Below are positions 43,901 through 57,182 of a stretch of DNA of 64,000 nt, in pieces (the stretch's first letter is position 1; each line of letters starts with the position of its first letter). Where the stretch lies: contig JAGUCH010000001.1 in the NCBI GenBank assembly GCA_019096065.1, positions 17,050,001 to 17,114,000 on the forward strand, in the 5' to 3' direction. The position numbers were made by a program, and so were the translations under genes. A model generated the notes under the pieces. That model ran no database searches and was not told the origin of the DNA. It worked only from the letters and a program-made list of their open reading frames with translations. The stretch is from Paracyclopina nana (lineage: Eukaryota > Arthropoda > Copepoda > Cyclopoida > Cyclopettidae).

Positions 43901-46281
43901 TTCCCGATACCGCCGAGTTCGAACCCCCGCTGGAATACGTTGCCGCTTTTGAGGAGCTCAAGAAGCGGCTGTGCATGGCGCCCATCCTGGCTTTCCCCGA
44001 CTTTGAGAGCCCGCAGCCATTCATCCTGGATACCGACTGGAGCGGGGACAACCAGTGCGTGGGGGCCGTCCTGTCGCAAGTACAAGGGGGAAAGGAGCGA
44101 GTCATCCTCTTTGGGGCCAAGAAGCTGACACGGAGCCAGGCTAACTACTCCGCCACCCAAGGGGAACTCGCTGCCGTCATCATCTGGCTGCGCAAGTGGC
44201 GGTATTACCTCCAATATCGGCCTTTCATCCTCCGCACGGACCATGCCGCTCTGCAATGGATTCGCACCATGGAGGAGCCCCGTAGCATGCTTGCCCGGTG
44301 GTTGGAGACCATCAGCCAGTTTGACTTCAAGGTCGTCCACCGGGCCGGAACCAAGCACGCCAACGCCGACGCCCTGAGTCGCGCCGAGCACGTCACCGAC
44401 ACCGAGGGCACGGACGTGTCCAATGAGAGCTGCGCGGGCGTCCAAGCGATGATAGCCTCGGCCGAGGCTGCCCTGGACATGGCCAACCCCGCCGAGTGGA
44501 TCCAGGGGCAAACGGAGGACGAGGATTTGCAACTGGTGCGGCGACTGATCAGCCAGCAGAGCCGACCGAGCCCTGAGCACAAAGAGGCCGCCTCCCATCG
44601 AGGCAAGATCCTGCTGGGCCTCTTTGACAGCCTCTACCTGGATGATCAAGGCCTCCTTCGGTACAAGAAGGAAGAAGGACAAGGCCGAGAGGCTCGCCAC
44701 CTGGTCGTGGTTCCTCGATCCTCGGAAGAGGGGCTAGTGAGGCACATTCACGAAACCATGGGCCATCAGGGCAGAGACACGACTGTTGACCGGGTCTCCC
44801 GCCGGTTCTACATGCCTAACGCCACCCGAGTTGCCGCGGAGGTCGTGGCTACCTGCCGCACCTGCCAGAAACATCAGCCGGAGACCGCGGACCAACGACA
44901 CTCACTACATTCTCACCGGGCGGGCTATCCCTGGCAAAGGGTCGCCATCGACTACGTGGGGCCCCTCAAGCCCCCTGTCGACGGACATCAGTACCTCTTC
45001 ACCGTACGCGACCTCTTCAGCCGATGGATCGAGGCTTTCCCATGCGCCTCGGCCAACGCTGACACCGCCGTGAGGTTCCTGACCTCAGAGATCATCCCGC
45101 GATATGGGCTAATGGAGAACCTCCATTCTGACCGGGGCACCCACTTCACCGCCGCCCTGTTCCAGCAAGTAGCCAAAGCACTAGGTGTCCGGCACTCCAC
45201 CACGCCGGCCTACAACCCTAAGTCGAACTGGGTTGAACGGGCCCACCGGGACCTCAACGGCCTCCTGGCCAAACTGGTCTGCGGGCGACCATCTCGTTGG
45301 AAGGAAGTACTGCCCGTCGCCCTGTTCATCATGCGCACCACCAAATGCCGCATGACCGGCTACGCCCCGTATGAACTGCTATTTGGGCGGCCTGCCACCT
45401 CGCAACTGGACCTTCTGTTTGGAGACCCCCAACCACTTCTGAGAGAGGCCTCTGAGGCCGGGCAAGTTGCCCAGGCCCTCAAGGCTCGAATCCAGGCAGC
45501 CCATGAATGGGCCCGAAAGAACATGGCCACATCGATCAACCGACAACGGATGGCCTACCACAAGGACAAAACGACGTATGTCCCGGGGCAACAGGTGTGG
45601 CTGTACACGCCCACCGTGGCCCGCCACATCTCCAAGAAGCTCCAAACCTTCTGGTCAGGCCCCTGGACCATACTTAGGAAGGTCAACGACGTGACCTTCG
45701 AGATCTTGCCTGACCCCTCATGGATTCGAAAGAAGTCCGAGGTCGTCTCGATCGACAGGCTCAAATTGTACCGGGCAACGGCGGAAGATGCCCACGATGG
45801 CAATGCCGGCAACCCGCCGCCAGCCAATGCAGATCTATCCATGCGAGGTGATGAGTTCGCTGAAGATGTCGCGCTCCCTTCCGATGATGAAGGCGACAGC
45901 GAGAACAACATCGAGCTCCCAACAACCGGCCACGAAACGGTATCAGCACCGTCACCTCGGGAAGCACGGTACCGCAAACGTAGGACCCAGGCGGAAATGC
46001 TGCAACAAGAAACAGCAGATTTCCTGGGGGCCGAAGTTGAAGTTGCCCATGGAGCATCATCTCCTGCAACCAGAACAAGATCACGCTCAGGCCAAAAATC
46101 AGATCAACCAGATCCAGAGCTACCTCCGCTGGCACCAATCAATATGCCGCCATACAGACCCCTGGTAGCACAGCCTACGGTCACGATGCCACAATTCAGG
46201 CCACTGCCTGAAATGAGCGATTCTGAAAATGATGATTTTGCTACACCAACAAATTCGAGCAGTGCTTCAAGCACAGAATAG
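40989..46281 (+). CDS. gag-pol: Gag-Pol polyprotein of the Gypsy element, spliced after its ATG
   Basis: The main frame opens after a TAG at 41050-41052 and has no early ATG. An ATG at 40989-40991 in strong context is followed at once by GTAATT, and AG ends at 41052, so a 61-nt intron (40992-41052) joins ATG in frame to GCC. The product has about 1743 residues. Gag comes first, with one CCHC knuckle (CYGCGGYGHLKAQC, near 244) and an RGG-rich stretch. The protease has IDSG near 382. RT has YLDD near 838. RNase H has DTDWS near 992. The integrase has an HHCC zinc part near 1230-1270, aspartates near 1300 and 1359 and a glutamate near 1395, and a GPWTI (GPF/Y-like) module. The acidic tail is about 150 residues. 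Gag and Pol share one frame, and no frame break was seen. Confidence 0.9.
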
Positions 46282-46469
46282 TAAAAGAATGAGCAGCACA
46301 ACGAAAAGACGGCCGCAAAATTTTGGGGGCCCCCCTAAGTATACTTTGAAAATTCTGCGGCTTGAAAGAAAGCGCAATTAATAAAGAAATAATAGCAGCA
46401 CAAACCGGCAGGTGTACAATAATGAGGCAGCATGTCAACACGTTTCCTTTACTCTCTTTTCCAGAAGCA

Positions 46470-48796
46470 ATGTACTTCACAATACTGATGACGTTCACTC
46501 TACTACTCGAGGTGCCGAGCGCACAACCCCGGCCTCAACCTGCTCTACAGGAAGGAGGAGACGGACCACCTGAAGACCCGGCTGCCACCTTCACGGTGTT
46601 CGATCTGCGAGTCACCAAAATCAACCCACGAGAGCGTCGACTTGAATGACCCGGACGAATGCGATGATATCGGCACCACCTATGAATCGGCTGTCAACAT
46701 CACCGTGCAGGTGCTGCAGACTGCGACGACCAAACCCGTCGCCGCCCACCGTTGCCACGTGACCCTGACCCGCGAAGCGACCAGCTGCGCATTCGACAGC
46801 GTCAGCTACGGGACTCAGATCGTTGCTTACCACCAGCTCCTATACCGTGTCGCCCCAGGCCTGCCGCAAGGCGGTGGAACGGGGCTACCTGATCGTCGAG
46901 GGCCAACGGGTGAATGTGACCCTCAACGTGCCCGCCAACCTGGCTTACTTCTCTCGAGGAGGCCTTGACGGAGACCACCGATGCAGGACCATGTCATTCA
47001 GCCACAACGGTGTCATGTATCACCGCTCTTACGAGCAGACCCGGATCGACGCCCTTGTCACCGCTGTCTATGGAAAACTACACACCAGCTCTGGACGAGT
47101 GGTGTTCGATAATCACATCGTGGCCAATTACCGGGACAAGATCGTCCACGACACGCTCGAAGGCACCATGGTATGGGAAGCTCATGACACCACCTGCATG
47201 GAAGAGACCTCTGAGGTCTATCAAGGGCCAGCTTCACTATACCCGCACCAGAACTCCACCATGTTAGGTCAGGTGGGGGATCTGCTCCTGATTGCCCGCG
47301 AGGAGGAATCCAGGTACGCAGGATTCGTCCTTAAGGGTCCAGTCGACCTGCCAGCGGCGGGTCTTCCGGACTCAGCTGAGGGACTTTGCAGTCGTCCTTC
47401 TCCGCCCGGGCGAAGCTCCCATCGCCGCGTCCACCCACCTGACGGAAGAGGTCCACCACGCTCACGTGCAGACCCAACTGGCTTTCCTGCACGCCGAGCA
47501 CGCCCTGCATCCCGATTTGACCGGTTCAAATTCCTGCAGGACCTCATCTGCAAGAATGAGCGGAGCATCCTGCACACCAAGCTGCAGGACATGGCCAGCG
47601 GTGGGTCCTCCTACGCCACGCTCGACTCCCACGGGCCCGGCCATTTGGTCACCCGGGCTGGGGCGGTTGCCTACATCACCAGCTGCTACCCGATGCAGGC
47701 CATGACGCGTGCCTTCCTAACTGCACGCAGGAGATCCCCGTGTTGGTCGGGAACCACTCCCGGTTCGCGGATCCCCTCTCCTTCATCTTGGTGGACCGGC
47801 CCAGCATCATACCCTGCGACGCCATCACGCCTGTGAAGTGGAGGATCCAGGGACACTGGATGTGCGCTACTCCTAGCATCCACTCCTGCACGCCGCCATC
47901 GCAATTGGACCCCACCTCCGATCGACAACATGGACGCCCCTACGAGATTGGTCGGGGCCTAGGAGGGGGTATCTACTCCGCCCAGCAGCAGGCCGAGCAC
48001 GCCCTCTACCTGCAGCTGTACCACGCGCGCGAGGCCGTGGTCACCACTCTGACGTCCAACGTCCTGAGGAACAGCTTCGCACGCGCGGATCGGGGCCACC
48101 ACCCTCTGGTCCGAGGACGACATCGACATGATGGTTGACCAGGTGGGCAACGCCCTCATCCCTTTCTTTTCGACCGTGGGGAAATACTGGAGCTACATGA
48201 CCGGAGGTTTGGTGATCCTGGGCCTCATCAAGATCATCCTAGGCTCTATCATCCGTATGATTCTCCTGTAGCGCCGGGGGCTTGGGTGGTGGTTGATGTA
48301 TGGCCTGTGGCACACTGCCTTCATGGCTGTCGAACTCCCCTGGCGCATGGTAGCCAACCTGGGTAACGACGGACCCTTGTTCCCTGGCGACGACGATGAG
48401 GATGATGGCCACCCGGATTTCCGGCGCCGACCCCGCTGGAAGCGAGACCACCGAGAACGAGCGGCCACCGAGCTCAGCGACTTCACCGTGCAAGATGGTT
48501 CGGAAACGGGAGAGAAAGACCCTTTGGATGCCCCGGACAAGTCGACATCGCCCCTCAAGGCTCTCCGCCGGTGGACGCGGCCCGACAAGGAGACCCAAGC
48601 ATATCAGGACCTCCAGGCCCAGATCCGTACGATTCATCAGCAATACACGGATCTATACGGGGTCCTGCAGCAGACACTTCCCCAGGCACGCGTGGTTGAC
48701 GCGAATGGGACCCAGCCCAGCGCTCCCGCCATGGAGGGTCCCCCTCGAGGCTCCCTGCTAGACCTGACTCAACCCGTCACTGCGAGGACACAGTAA
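46470..48796 (+). pseudogene. env: Degraded envelope gene of the Gypsy element
   Basis: A TTTTCCAG acceptor ends at 46463, just before an ATG at 46470 with a signal-peptide-like start (MYFTILMTFTLLL), so env was probably expressed by splicing. Glycoprotein-like pieces then continue through all three frames, with changes near 46.60, 46.83, 47.35, 47.48, 47.73 and 47.9-48.1 kb. A membrane-anchor region (about 48150-48268) ends at a TAG at 48269-48271. The same frame reopens as a 160-residue acidic and basic tail to 48796. The stretch GGGIYSAQQQAEHALYL followed by REAV recalls class III glycoproteins such as those of chuviruses, but this is uncertain. No functional protein is expected. Confidence 0.7.
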
Positions 48797-48814
48797 CCTT
48801 CTAGCGTGGGGTGA

Positions 48815-49059
48815 TGTAGCAGGGAGCGTGTCGGCCTACGGGTCGACCGCTCGCTGCGCGCGCTCGCCTCGGGCGCGCGGTAGTATAACGAGTAGTATAG
48901 TGTGATCATCAGTAAAGGAAATAAATTCACCGCATTGACACGTGTTGTCTGCGGCCCCAAGACTGACCTCTGCTAGCCTCCAGGCCCGTCCCCGCTTGAC
49001 GTAGCCTAGATACGAGTAGTGGCTTGATAAGTCACAGTAGTATATCTCGACCTACTACA
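48815..49059 (+). repeat. 3' LTR of the Gypsy element
   Basis: 245 bp, identical to the 5' LTR except for one noticed substitution. It is preceded by a short purine-rich tract (GCGTGGGGTGA). Confidence 0.95.
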
Positions 49060-50798
49060 AAGAGCTGACAGACGGTTAAAATTGAACTTCGAGCTTTCAC
49101 ATTAAGAAAAACCCTAAAAGGGACTCGACAATTAAAACTAAAGAAAAATGAAACTTTGCAGAGGGTTGACAGCTCTTTGCTTATAGGCTGTGAGTAGCTC
49201 TAAAAATATGGGTGCAAGCCTTTATAAGCACAAATGTATATAAGAGCCAAGATATGCCACATATTGAGTCAGCTGTCACGTACACTCAAGTGGGCATTCA
49301 GTCAGATTTTACTTAAATATTAAGAATGCTGCAGAAAACACTCCCTTTGTTCAGCATTTTATATGCTTTCATTATAGATGTGTACCCAAATCAGGGCAAC
49401 TCTAATATCTAGGCCATCAATGGATTTCTATTTGAGTGTGAGAATTTCGCACTCTGGCGAATCCAAGCAAAAGCGACGTGGATAATCCCATCTTTGGCAA
49501 AAAGAGAGGCGGGATATGATTTTATCCACGATATTTCTTTGGCAGCAGAACACTGCTTTTGTTTCCGGTGTTGCTAATACATATTTCATGTAGAGGCTTT
49601 GAGCAGATAAATGCTCTCGTTTCAAGAGTCCGATATTCCCTAAAGGAAACCGAAATGGCAAAAAACTCTATCGTGGCTCACTTTCAACAGCAGCTTTTGG
49701 TGGTTTGCAAAAAACAGGAAGTGGAGGCCATAAATAAAGACAAATCTTAAGCTATGAAATATGGGATGCAAAACAACCAACATTTTTGCATATTTTGACT
49801 TTTACCTTCTCCTTATTGTGCCCCAGAAAGCCCTGCTTTCCTCAATCCTTCCATGCTTTTCATGTAATAGTCTGGTGAGGTACTAGATTCTGCAATGTCT
49901 TTTTTTTGCAGAACAACTAATTCCTACTGGAAAAGAGTAGACAGCAAACTACCAAGCTTTTTATAGCAAACATTCCTCTGTTGCATTATCATGCAGCTTA
50001 TTATTACAGTTTGAAAATTGGTTAAATTTGCGGTTTGGCTTATCTCTTGACATACATAAGTTAAAAGTCAGCTGAAGGAAAAGCTGCAGTGCTATTAAAA
50101 AGCAACAACACTGTTCAGTTTTACACCTTCTCTATTTTTTCGAATCTCTATTTTGAATTTTGTTTTACCTTGAGAAAAAAGTTGACAGAACTCCGCGCAT
50201 TTCACTGTAGCCGCCTCTAGGGCAGACTAGACACATTAAATAAGCCATCTAAATTGTTTGAAATGCAGGCCAAATACGATGATTTAGCGTACCCTAGCTG
50301 TCAAGTTTTACTAGGATCCTTTTAGCTTAGGCTAGGGTGGACTAAACCCTTGTGACCCTGCTAGTTGAAATCGGAATTGTGGTGAAAGCAAAACAGATTA
50401 AACCAACCCTAGCCAGCCTGCGCTTAACTTGTTGCCCGATTTTAACGCTAGGGACACTCTGTAACTCTGCGGTGTTCAGCTCTTTGCAATTGAGGCTTTA
50501 ACTTTACTCTATTGTTTCTTGGCTACATTGTGCGGCATTGCATAGGTGTGTTCTGTGCAAGATTAAGAGGAAATGAACCTTTGGTTTTTTGCTGCATTTA
50601 CCGCCAATACCGAAAAACCTTCTGTCATAGATCCAATTTGCAGGGGGCAGAAAAAAAGGAGACTTTTTTTCACTCTCTGACTGAAAACAGATAAGATTCG
50701 ACAAGCTACTGTGCAACTCAAAGAGAATTCAATACAAGGAGAGAAAAAAAATCTTGATCCAATTTCAGGAAACGTTCAAGAGAAAAAAAATCAACAAC
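49060..50798. other. Intergenic DNA without recognised genes
   Basis: No supported gene, RNA or repeat apart from the target-site duplication at 49060-49063. A purine-rich A/G stretch lies shortly before the receptor start codon. Confidence 0.4.
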
Positions 50799-53669
50799 AT
50801 GGAGGTCTTTCATTGGAAGAAACCAACCGTGTTCGGTTGTTTCTCCTTCATTGTGGCCTTTTGGGTACTAAAGAACGGCATCGCTGCTGCCACAGTGGAA
50901 AATGAAGAGGAAGATGGCTACTTTTTTCCCCATTTCAGCCACCAACAACAACATCATCTCCGTCACCATCATCAGCATCAAAGGTGATTTTCACACACAC
51001 AAAAAAGCTAGTTACGAGGGATGTAGAAGCTTTGCAGAGTGGATACAAAAGAGAGCATTACAGCAAGATACGTAGAATACAACAGCACTGCTTTGTCCAC
51101 TTCTCAAGATACAAGCAATACACAACCTGAGACTTTTCCATCATTACATAAGGATAAAAAGACAAAGGAGAAAAGGCCTCACATTCCCACTGTGTAAAAC
51201 TTTTGCAGAGAAAGAACTCCTCGATCTGATGAAAGAAATTGCAGCTGAAGGAGAGCTTTGTGTAAAAGGCTACTACTACCTTTACAGCACTTGGAGCTGT
51301 ATTGACGTTTTACTCCCTGCAAATACAACAGTAAAATACGTCGTTATTCCCAACAAAAGAAGGAGCAGGAGATGTTCAGACAGAATTTTTACTGCTCGTT
51401 GTGGCTTTGTGAGCCTCCCTCCTTCAGAATAAGCTCGATAGAAAAGGGGTCACTTTGAAACGTTTTCGGCCTTACTTTGGCAAAGGGGCTTTCGATCCAT
51501 TTCGTACGAATATACTAACAATGCTGCATTTGCCTCAGAGTCATCCGAGATTTTTCGAGGATATGCCTTACTTTTTTGCTGAGATGGCATGAGTGGTTTC
51601 AGAATACGAGGGAGCTAAGTGACATAACATAGTATATGACCCCCAAGAGGCAAAGTTTTTCCTCTGGCTCAGCTCTCAGCTTTGGCACAAAACACCAATC
51701 TTTTGTCAAAGGTTCAAGAGATGCTTCTTGGGAAACTTTTTCATCTTCAGCATCATTATGCATACATTTATGCTTTTTTAGGCTTTGCAGTTTGGTATTT
51801 AGTCTGGTCTAGCCTGTAGCTGTGCCTACAGCTGACTCACCTTTGATCTGACAGAGTAGTCAAAACCCTATAACCACATTAGCTTGTGGCTCACCTCACT
51901 CAAAAGAAAACGGTCCATTATGAGTTTAAATAAATTAGTGGCTGTGTGTTTGCCACCACCTTGAAATTGTGGAGGCTCTCAGATCCTGCCTGAATTGTTC
52001 AGCCAAGGAATGCACTGATAAAGTTTTCTAATTAGCAATGGTCAGGACAGGAGGAGAAAATTGGGCTGAAATTCACTGAATAATGGCCCACTTTAGTTTT
52101 CCTTCAATTTTCATTCCCAGAACCTCTTTGCTTAAACTTTGGAGCACACTCAGGCGCCTATAATTTTAGAAATTCCACCAGAAGTGCTTCTCTAGCCTAT
52201 TTTTTCTGATGGCAGCAGCAAAATTCAGCTCAATTTGGCTGCCTTTCAGGTAGCATGCTCTGCTTTCTTTTCCTTCCTTAATAATAGCTAAAGATGATGG
52301 TCTTAAGCAAATCTGATTTGATATGAAGGCAGTTAGGAAAACGCTCTTCCTTGTGTCATCATTTTCCCCAGTTACAAGTTGTAGCACTATTATCGAGTTG
52401 AGAGTGGAGAAGAAGAATGAATGTACTACCTTACCGTATCAAAGGGTTGGATCATTGAAGGACTTCTTTTCTAAGCACTCCCATATCCGAGCTGATTCAC
52501 ATATTTTACAATTCACAATTCAATTCAGCTGAAACTTTCTTGACTACTGATTCTAGCCTCATTCTAGACTCTCAGCCAAACTGGTATTACGCAGGAGTTT
52601 CCAGACTGTCAATTTAAATTATTTCAGAAAAAGCCGTAAAGCAAGTAAACACATTTAGAAAAATGAATTTGCACCTTCGATGATTTTTTTAGAGCATAAA
52701 TTAACGCTTTACAGGCGTTAATTTAAAGCAAAAATAAAACGATATTGAAAAATGGGAAAATGCTGGTAACGCTGATTCAACTCCAAGTGCGCGATCAGTC
52801 TTGTTTATTTTTTATTTTTTTGTTTTGTTTTGATTTGTGAAATTCCGCCAAACCGTCGAGGGCAACAAAAGTGAAGACTGAAGACTGATTTGAAGGAGAG
52901 CAAACGATTTAAACAATTAAAACATACTAAGCGTAATTCTTTTTAGGTCTCATGGACGAAAGCCAATATTTGGCCCTCGGGAGCCTCCGGTTCGCCGATC
53001 GGTTCGGGAAATTATTTCCCCGGGCAATAACATTGATCTTCTCACCAACATTACTTGGCCGTACAAGATGGCCGCTGACATGGATGGCGACATTGTGCTT
53101 GGAGGTCTGCACATGGTGCACGAACGAAATGAAATTCGGACTTGTGGGCCGATTATGGCTCAAGGTGGGATCCAAGCCATGGAAACCATGCTGTTCACCA
53201 TTGATCTGGTCAACAAGCAGCCGTGGTGGATTCAAAATGTCACCCTAGGTACAAACGACTTTCTAAGCAATTTTTGCTATTCCGTTCAGCAATTTGGATA
53301 CTTCTGGAACATTCTGGCAAGAATTGATGGAAGCAAAATACTTTTGAGCCTCTTCCAAAGTTTCATAGTTCAAGATTGGCTCCAATTAAAATTTGTTGAG
53401 TTGTGCTGCAAAAATTATGAATCGTTGATGAATTTCTTCACACTCTTCGAAGCTTCATTGAATCCAGATTTCCTTTGATTGCTTTCCCCTGGTTTTGACA
53501 ACCTGATTCCTTTTTTTGTCAGGCGGAAATGCAGGCCAGGCATTTGTATTTTGTCAGCAAACTCGCCGATGTCAACCTTTCTCATCTATCTATATTTCAG
53601 GAGCTCACGTTTTGGACGACTGCGACACGGATACCTACGGCCTGGAACGAGCTGTGGACTTTATCAAAG
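50799..53669 (+). CDS. Metabotropic glutamate receptor-like, N-terminal exons, copy A
   Basis: Class C G-protein-coupled receptor that would bind an amino-acid ligand outside the cell. Three exons are visible: 50799-50983, 52947-53248 and 53601-53669. They join in phases 2 and 1 and end in phase 1. Exon 1 encodes a signal peptide (about residues 1-28) and a His/Gln-rich stretch. Exon 2 encodes the start of the ligand-binding lobe, with GDIVLGGLHMVHER, CGPIMAQGGIQAMETMLF and an NVT glycosylation site. Exon 3 encodes HVLDDCDTDTYGLERAVDF. These are hallmarks of mGluR Venus-flytrap domains. The remaining roughly 700 residues, including the seven membrane spans, were not found before copy B at 62.3 kb. 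The gene is truncated or shares downstream exons beyond the window. Confidence 0.75.
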
Positions 53670-56600
53670 GTAGGCCGAATGTCTGGCAAACCTTCTGCCC
53701 TTTTTTGCATGGATTTCTCACAAGCAAATTGGCTGCATGGAAAAGCTTTCTCGGGCGCGTCTAGTGCATACCTCAATTTGTTTAACTTTTCATGCCTGAA
53801 AAAAGTCGAGAAAGTGCTTTGAACTAAAACAAGCCCTTTCAAAACTTGTGGACCCAAACTTCACGTAGCGCAGCCGAAATTGTCTTGAGAGAAAGCTCAA
53901 TTCCTCGATTCATTCACTCTGAAAATACCAGCTAATCATTCTCAGCTGGTGAAGGCTGCTGCTGCTGCTGCAATCCAAGTTTTGATGTCAAGGTTGGAAA
54001 TCTTTGCAGCAACAGCTGCTGCGTGATTCTTGGCAAAAGCAAGTTGGCTGAGCTTTTGGGTGGTGTCGTCGCGTGATTTCGCGCAACTTTCACCTTGTAA
54101 TGAATAATTACACAGCATTTTTTAAGGCCTTGATAAATGGCCAAAATTTGACACCTCTCCTCCACTTTTCTCTCTGGAACATGCTATATATTTTTTGGCA
54201 TGGAAGGCTCTTCTTGAGAGCTCTCCTCTATTCAAGTCCATGGCAGACATTTTCAGTTTGATGGGGAGTCTCAAAGAAAATTGTCCATTTCCATAAATGA
54301 CTGGTTTTAATGGCTCTCCTCCCCTTAAAACTTATGCTGTAATGAAGACCTGTCTCAAACATGTGTGACGGTGCCCCCTTCAGTGATGATTTCAGCTCGC
54401 TCAGTCTCATTCTTTTAGTAGCCTTGTTCTTATCTTTGCTGCCAATCTATTAGTTATTTTCCTTTAAACTTGGCCAGACCCCATTTGGACCTAGAATGCC
54501 GATCACATTCGCCTAAAGCCTGACACCAGAGAGTCGACAGTATCATAACAAAGACACCCATCTACTGACATTTTTGAAGAACCACTTGGGTGTTGAGTTA
54601 AAAACATGTTTTTTAAGTATCTAATTGTTATTATAGACTTAAAACCATTCTATTTTAGCGTCATGAAGAAAGGCGCTATAAAAGTTTGATTGGACGATTT
54701 GCTTGGGTCTTTATTTCGAACTGCTACTCGAGTCGCAAAAATGTTACTGTAACTCAGTTTTTTAACTTTTTTTCTCAAGCAGCGTCAGCTGAAAATCCCA
54801 ATTGTTGCCCTTAAAGGCCGCTGGGATCGCCCTATATCAATGTTATTGTTATGTTACTAATGTGAATTTACCTTAGTCTTTCTTTAAAACCAACATAAGT
54901 TCAGAAAAATATATTTTTCTGGTGTTTTTTCTTTTTATTTACTTCTTTGTTTTCATAGCCCCATAAAACAAATCATGACTTTCTGAGAGCTGTTCCAAAT
55001 AGGTGGCCGTTAATTGAAAAAGGAACTTTCTTTAAAGTTGTTCCTTTTTGAATTAACGCACCCCCATACTGAAAAGATCTCAAAAAGCCACTATTTGTTT
55101 TGTGGGGAATCAAGAGGTTAATCCAATTTTGCTCTATCTAAAAATTACTGAAAAACAGTCGTTAGCATTGCTAGAAGGTAAAATGACTTACGTTGCCTGT
55201 TCTTTGCGTTTAAGGAATTGTGTTCGCCTTTTCACTGCTAGATTGAGATTCTTGGTACAACTTTAAGGATACTTGTGATATAACGCTTGAAATTGTTGTA
55301 TGGCAAGCGGCGTTTTTGCCTCCGTTGGGCCACAAGCATTATATACGAGCTGCCAGAGCCTTTTTAGCCACTTTTACTCCTTCTGACTTGTCGAAAGACA
55401 TTTCATGCCTTCGGCCAATTTGGCACAAAAAGCCAACCTCGTTCAGCTCCTCTTCTATCCGCCACCTTAATTTGCCAAAGTTTCGTTCCAACTATTCCAA
55501 CATTTGGTGCCTCGAGCTATTTTTCTCTTGTTGATCCTCCATTTGGAATCGAATTTGGGAATTTACTGCTCGGCAACGTCCGGAAAAGTTAAATGCATGA
55601 ACGGAGGTCATAAGATCATTTCAAAATCTTGGGTATTTAGAGGAGTGTGAGAGCGGTTGTTATTGAGCAGATGGTGCCAATCATTTCTGGTCAATTTATT
55701 ACATTTCGTGACTTGCCAGAGTTTGCTCTCTTTTCTGTTTTTGCCGGCGCCAAAAAAGTCTTTCATTTGGTTTAAGTGACCACGAACTGCCAATTCACAT
55801 TCCCACTAGATTTCCTCATCTCTTGGGTGTTTTTCTCACCGAATCTCTGAGTAGTAGGCCTGAATTTTGTGAGCCAGCCAAAAATGCCACCATCCATTTT
55901 CCTGCAAAAAGTTGACAGGTACAAGAGATGTAATTTGGCTGCTGCTCGGTTGTCATGGCTCATTTTGTGTTTGTACTATTTGTGCTTTCACCAAAAAAAT
56001 TGGCCATTTTCTACTAACGCATCTAAATATCTGGTTTTTTTTATCAGCTACTGATTCTGGGCTTGAAGGATATGGAAAACAATGAAGGGTTTCTTTTTTG
56101 GCAGAATATTCCATACATGCATGATGCTTTTCCATAGGTTTTTTACTGAACCTTCATTGGTCGATTTTTCATTACTATTGAATATTGGTGAAGCGCACGT
56201 GGCAATAATAGTTGCCACGCTATTAATAGTTCGGCTTAAGATTCAATTTTGTGGCCTTTCTTCGCTGCTGCTGGGTATTGCCTACCAATCCACCCAGCAC
56301 ATTATTACCAGGGCTTGACTGCACTTTTTATCTAGCTCGCAGGAAGCCACTGTGTAATGTTTATGAAACGACAAAAACTAATTTCCCGAACCTTTTTGGA
56401 GCAGCTGGAGTTTCTTTTTTACGCATGAAGAATCAATAGCTTTTGGCTCTGGTTTTTCTTTCAAAAATGAACTGGGAAAGCAGCAGCCTGTGGCACTTCC
56501 AATTTTGGCTCCCAATTTTCAGGAAAATTGCCTCTACTCAAGAGTGGTCTCAGCCCCTCAACAGCTGAATGCATGCAAATAGTAGTGACTTTTCTGCTCC

Positions 56601-57182
56601 TCAAGATGTAAAAGTAATTTGAATTAATCTTCCTCGCAGAAATGTTGTTGACCTAGCGAAAAGGAGCCTAAATGGATGCGATAGGAGTCTGAAAACCTGG
56701 AAACTTTTGCGATAGGCTCTCTCTTTGGCTTCGCAGAGAGGAAATAAGAGTTCTTCCCTCAAAGTTGAGCTCGACTTCATTGGTGCACTGTGAACTTGGT
56801 ATTTCCATTACGACTGAAGACGAGGTGCTTTTGCAAAAATGGTCAAAGAGCCCACTTCCACAACTTGGCAGTAATTCACCTTTTTCAGGCCGTTTTTAAA
56901 TGGCATGCAAAGTAGTCACATTAGCCTGATTTCACCTGGAAAGGCCCATAAAAGGCCAGTGCCATCCTCAATTTGGGATGTGCATTCCTTTTTTGAGGAT
57001 TTTTCTGTTTTCCCCAACTCTGCAAAGGAAAATGGGCCTACCAGTCACAAGTGAGTGGCCAATCATAATTTCTGATGAAAAACGGCCCACTGTTGCAGCA
57101 GTAAGCAGTTCCACGTTTGCCATAATATCGAGCATGAATCAAGTGGCCTCATATAAAAGCGAGACAAATTGTATGGGTGCCA
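53670..57182. other. Intron or intergenic DNA without recognised exons
   Basis: Searched by eye for the next receptor exon and none was convincing. A short CTG repeat lies near 53957. No other feature can be supported. Confidence 0.35.

Larger units (their letters stand above)
39816..49059 (+). mobile_element. Complete Ty3/Gypsy element with LTRs and a third (env) gene
   Basis: A 9.24-kb insertion bounded by two 245-bp LTRs that begin TGTAGCAGGG and end CTACTACA. AAGA lies directly outside both ends (39812-39815 and 49060-49063), a 4-bp target duplication. The LTRs differ at one noticed position (GTGTCGTCC versus GTGTCGGCC), so insertion is recent. Order: LTR, primer site, structured leader, internal promoter, spliced gag-pol, env, short purine tract, LTR. 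The element is much more GC-rich than the surrounding DNA. Gag-Pol is intact and env is not. Confidence 0.95.

Noticed and set aside
43798-44700. Long minus-strand open frame opposite the Gypsy RT/RNase H region
   Set aside because: It is the antisense of a GC-rich, clearly coding Gag-Pol frame and has no motif of its own. It is a codon-bias shadow.
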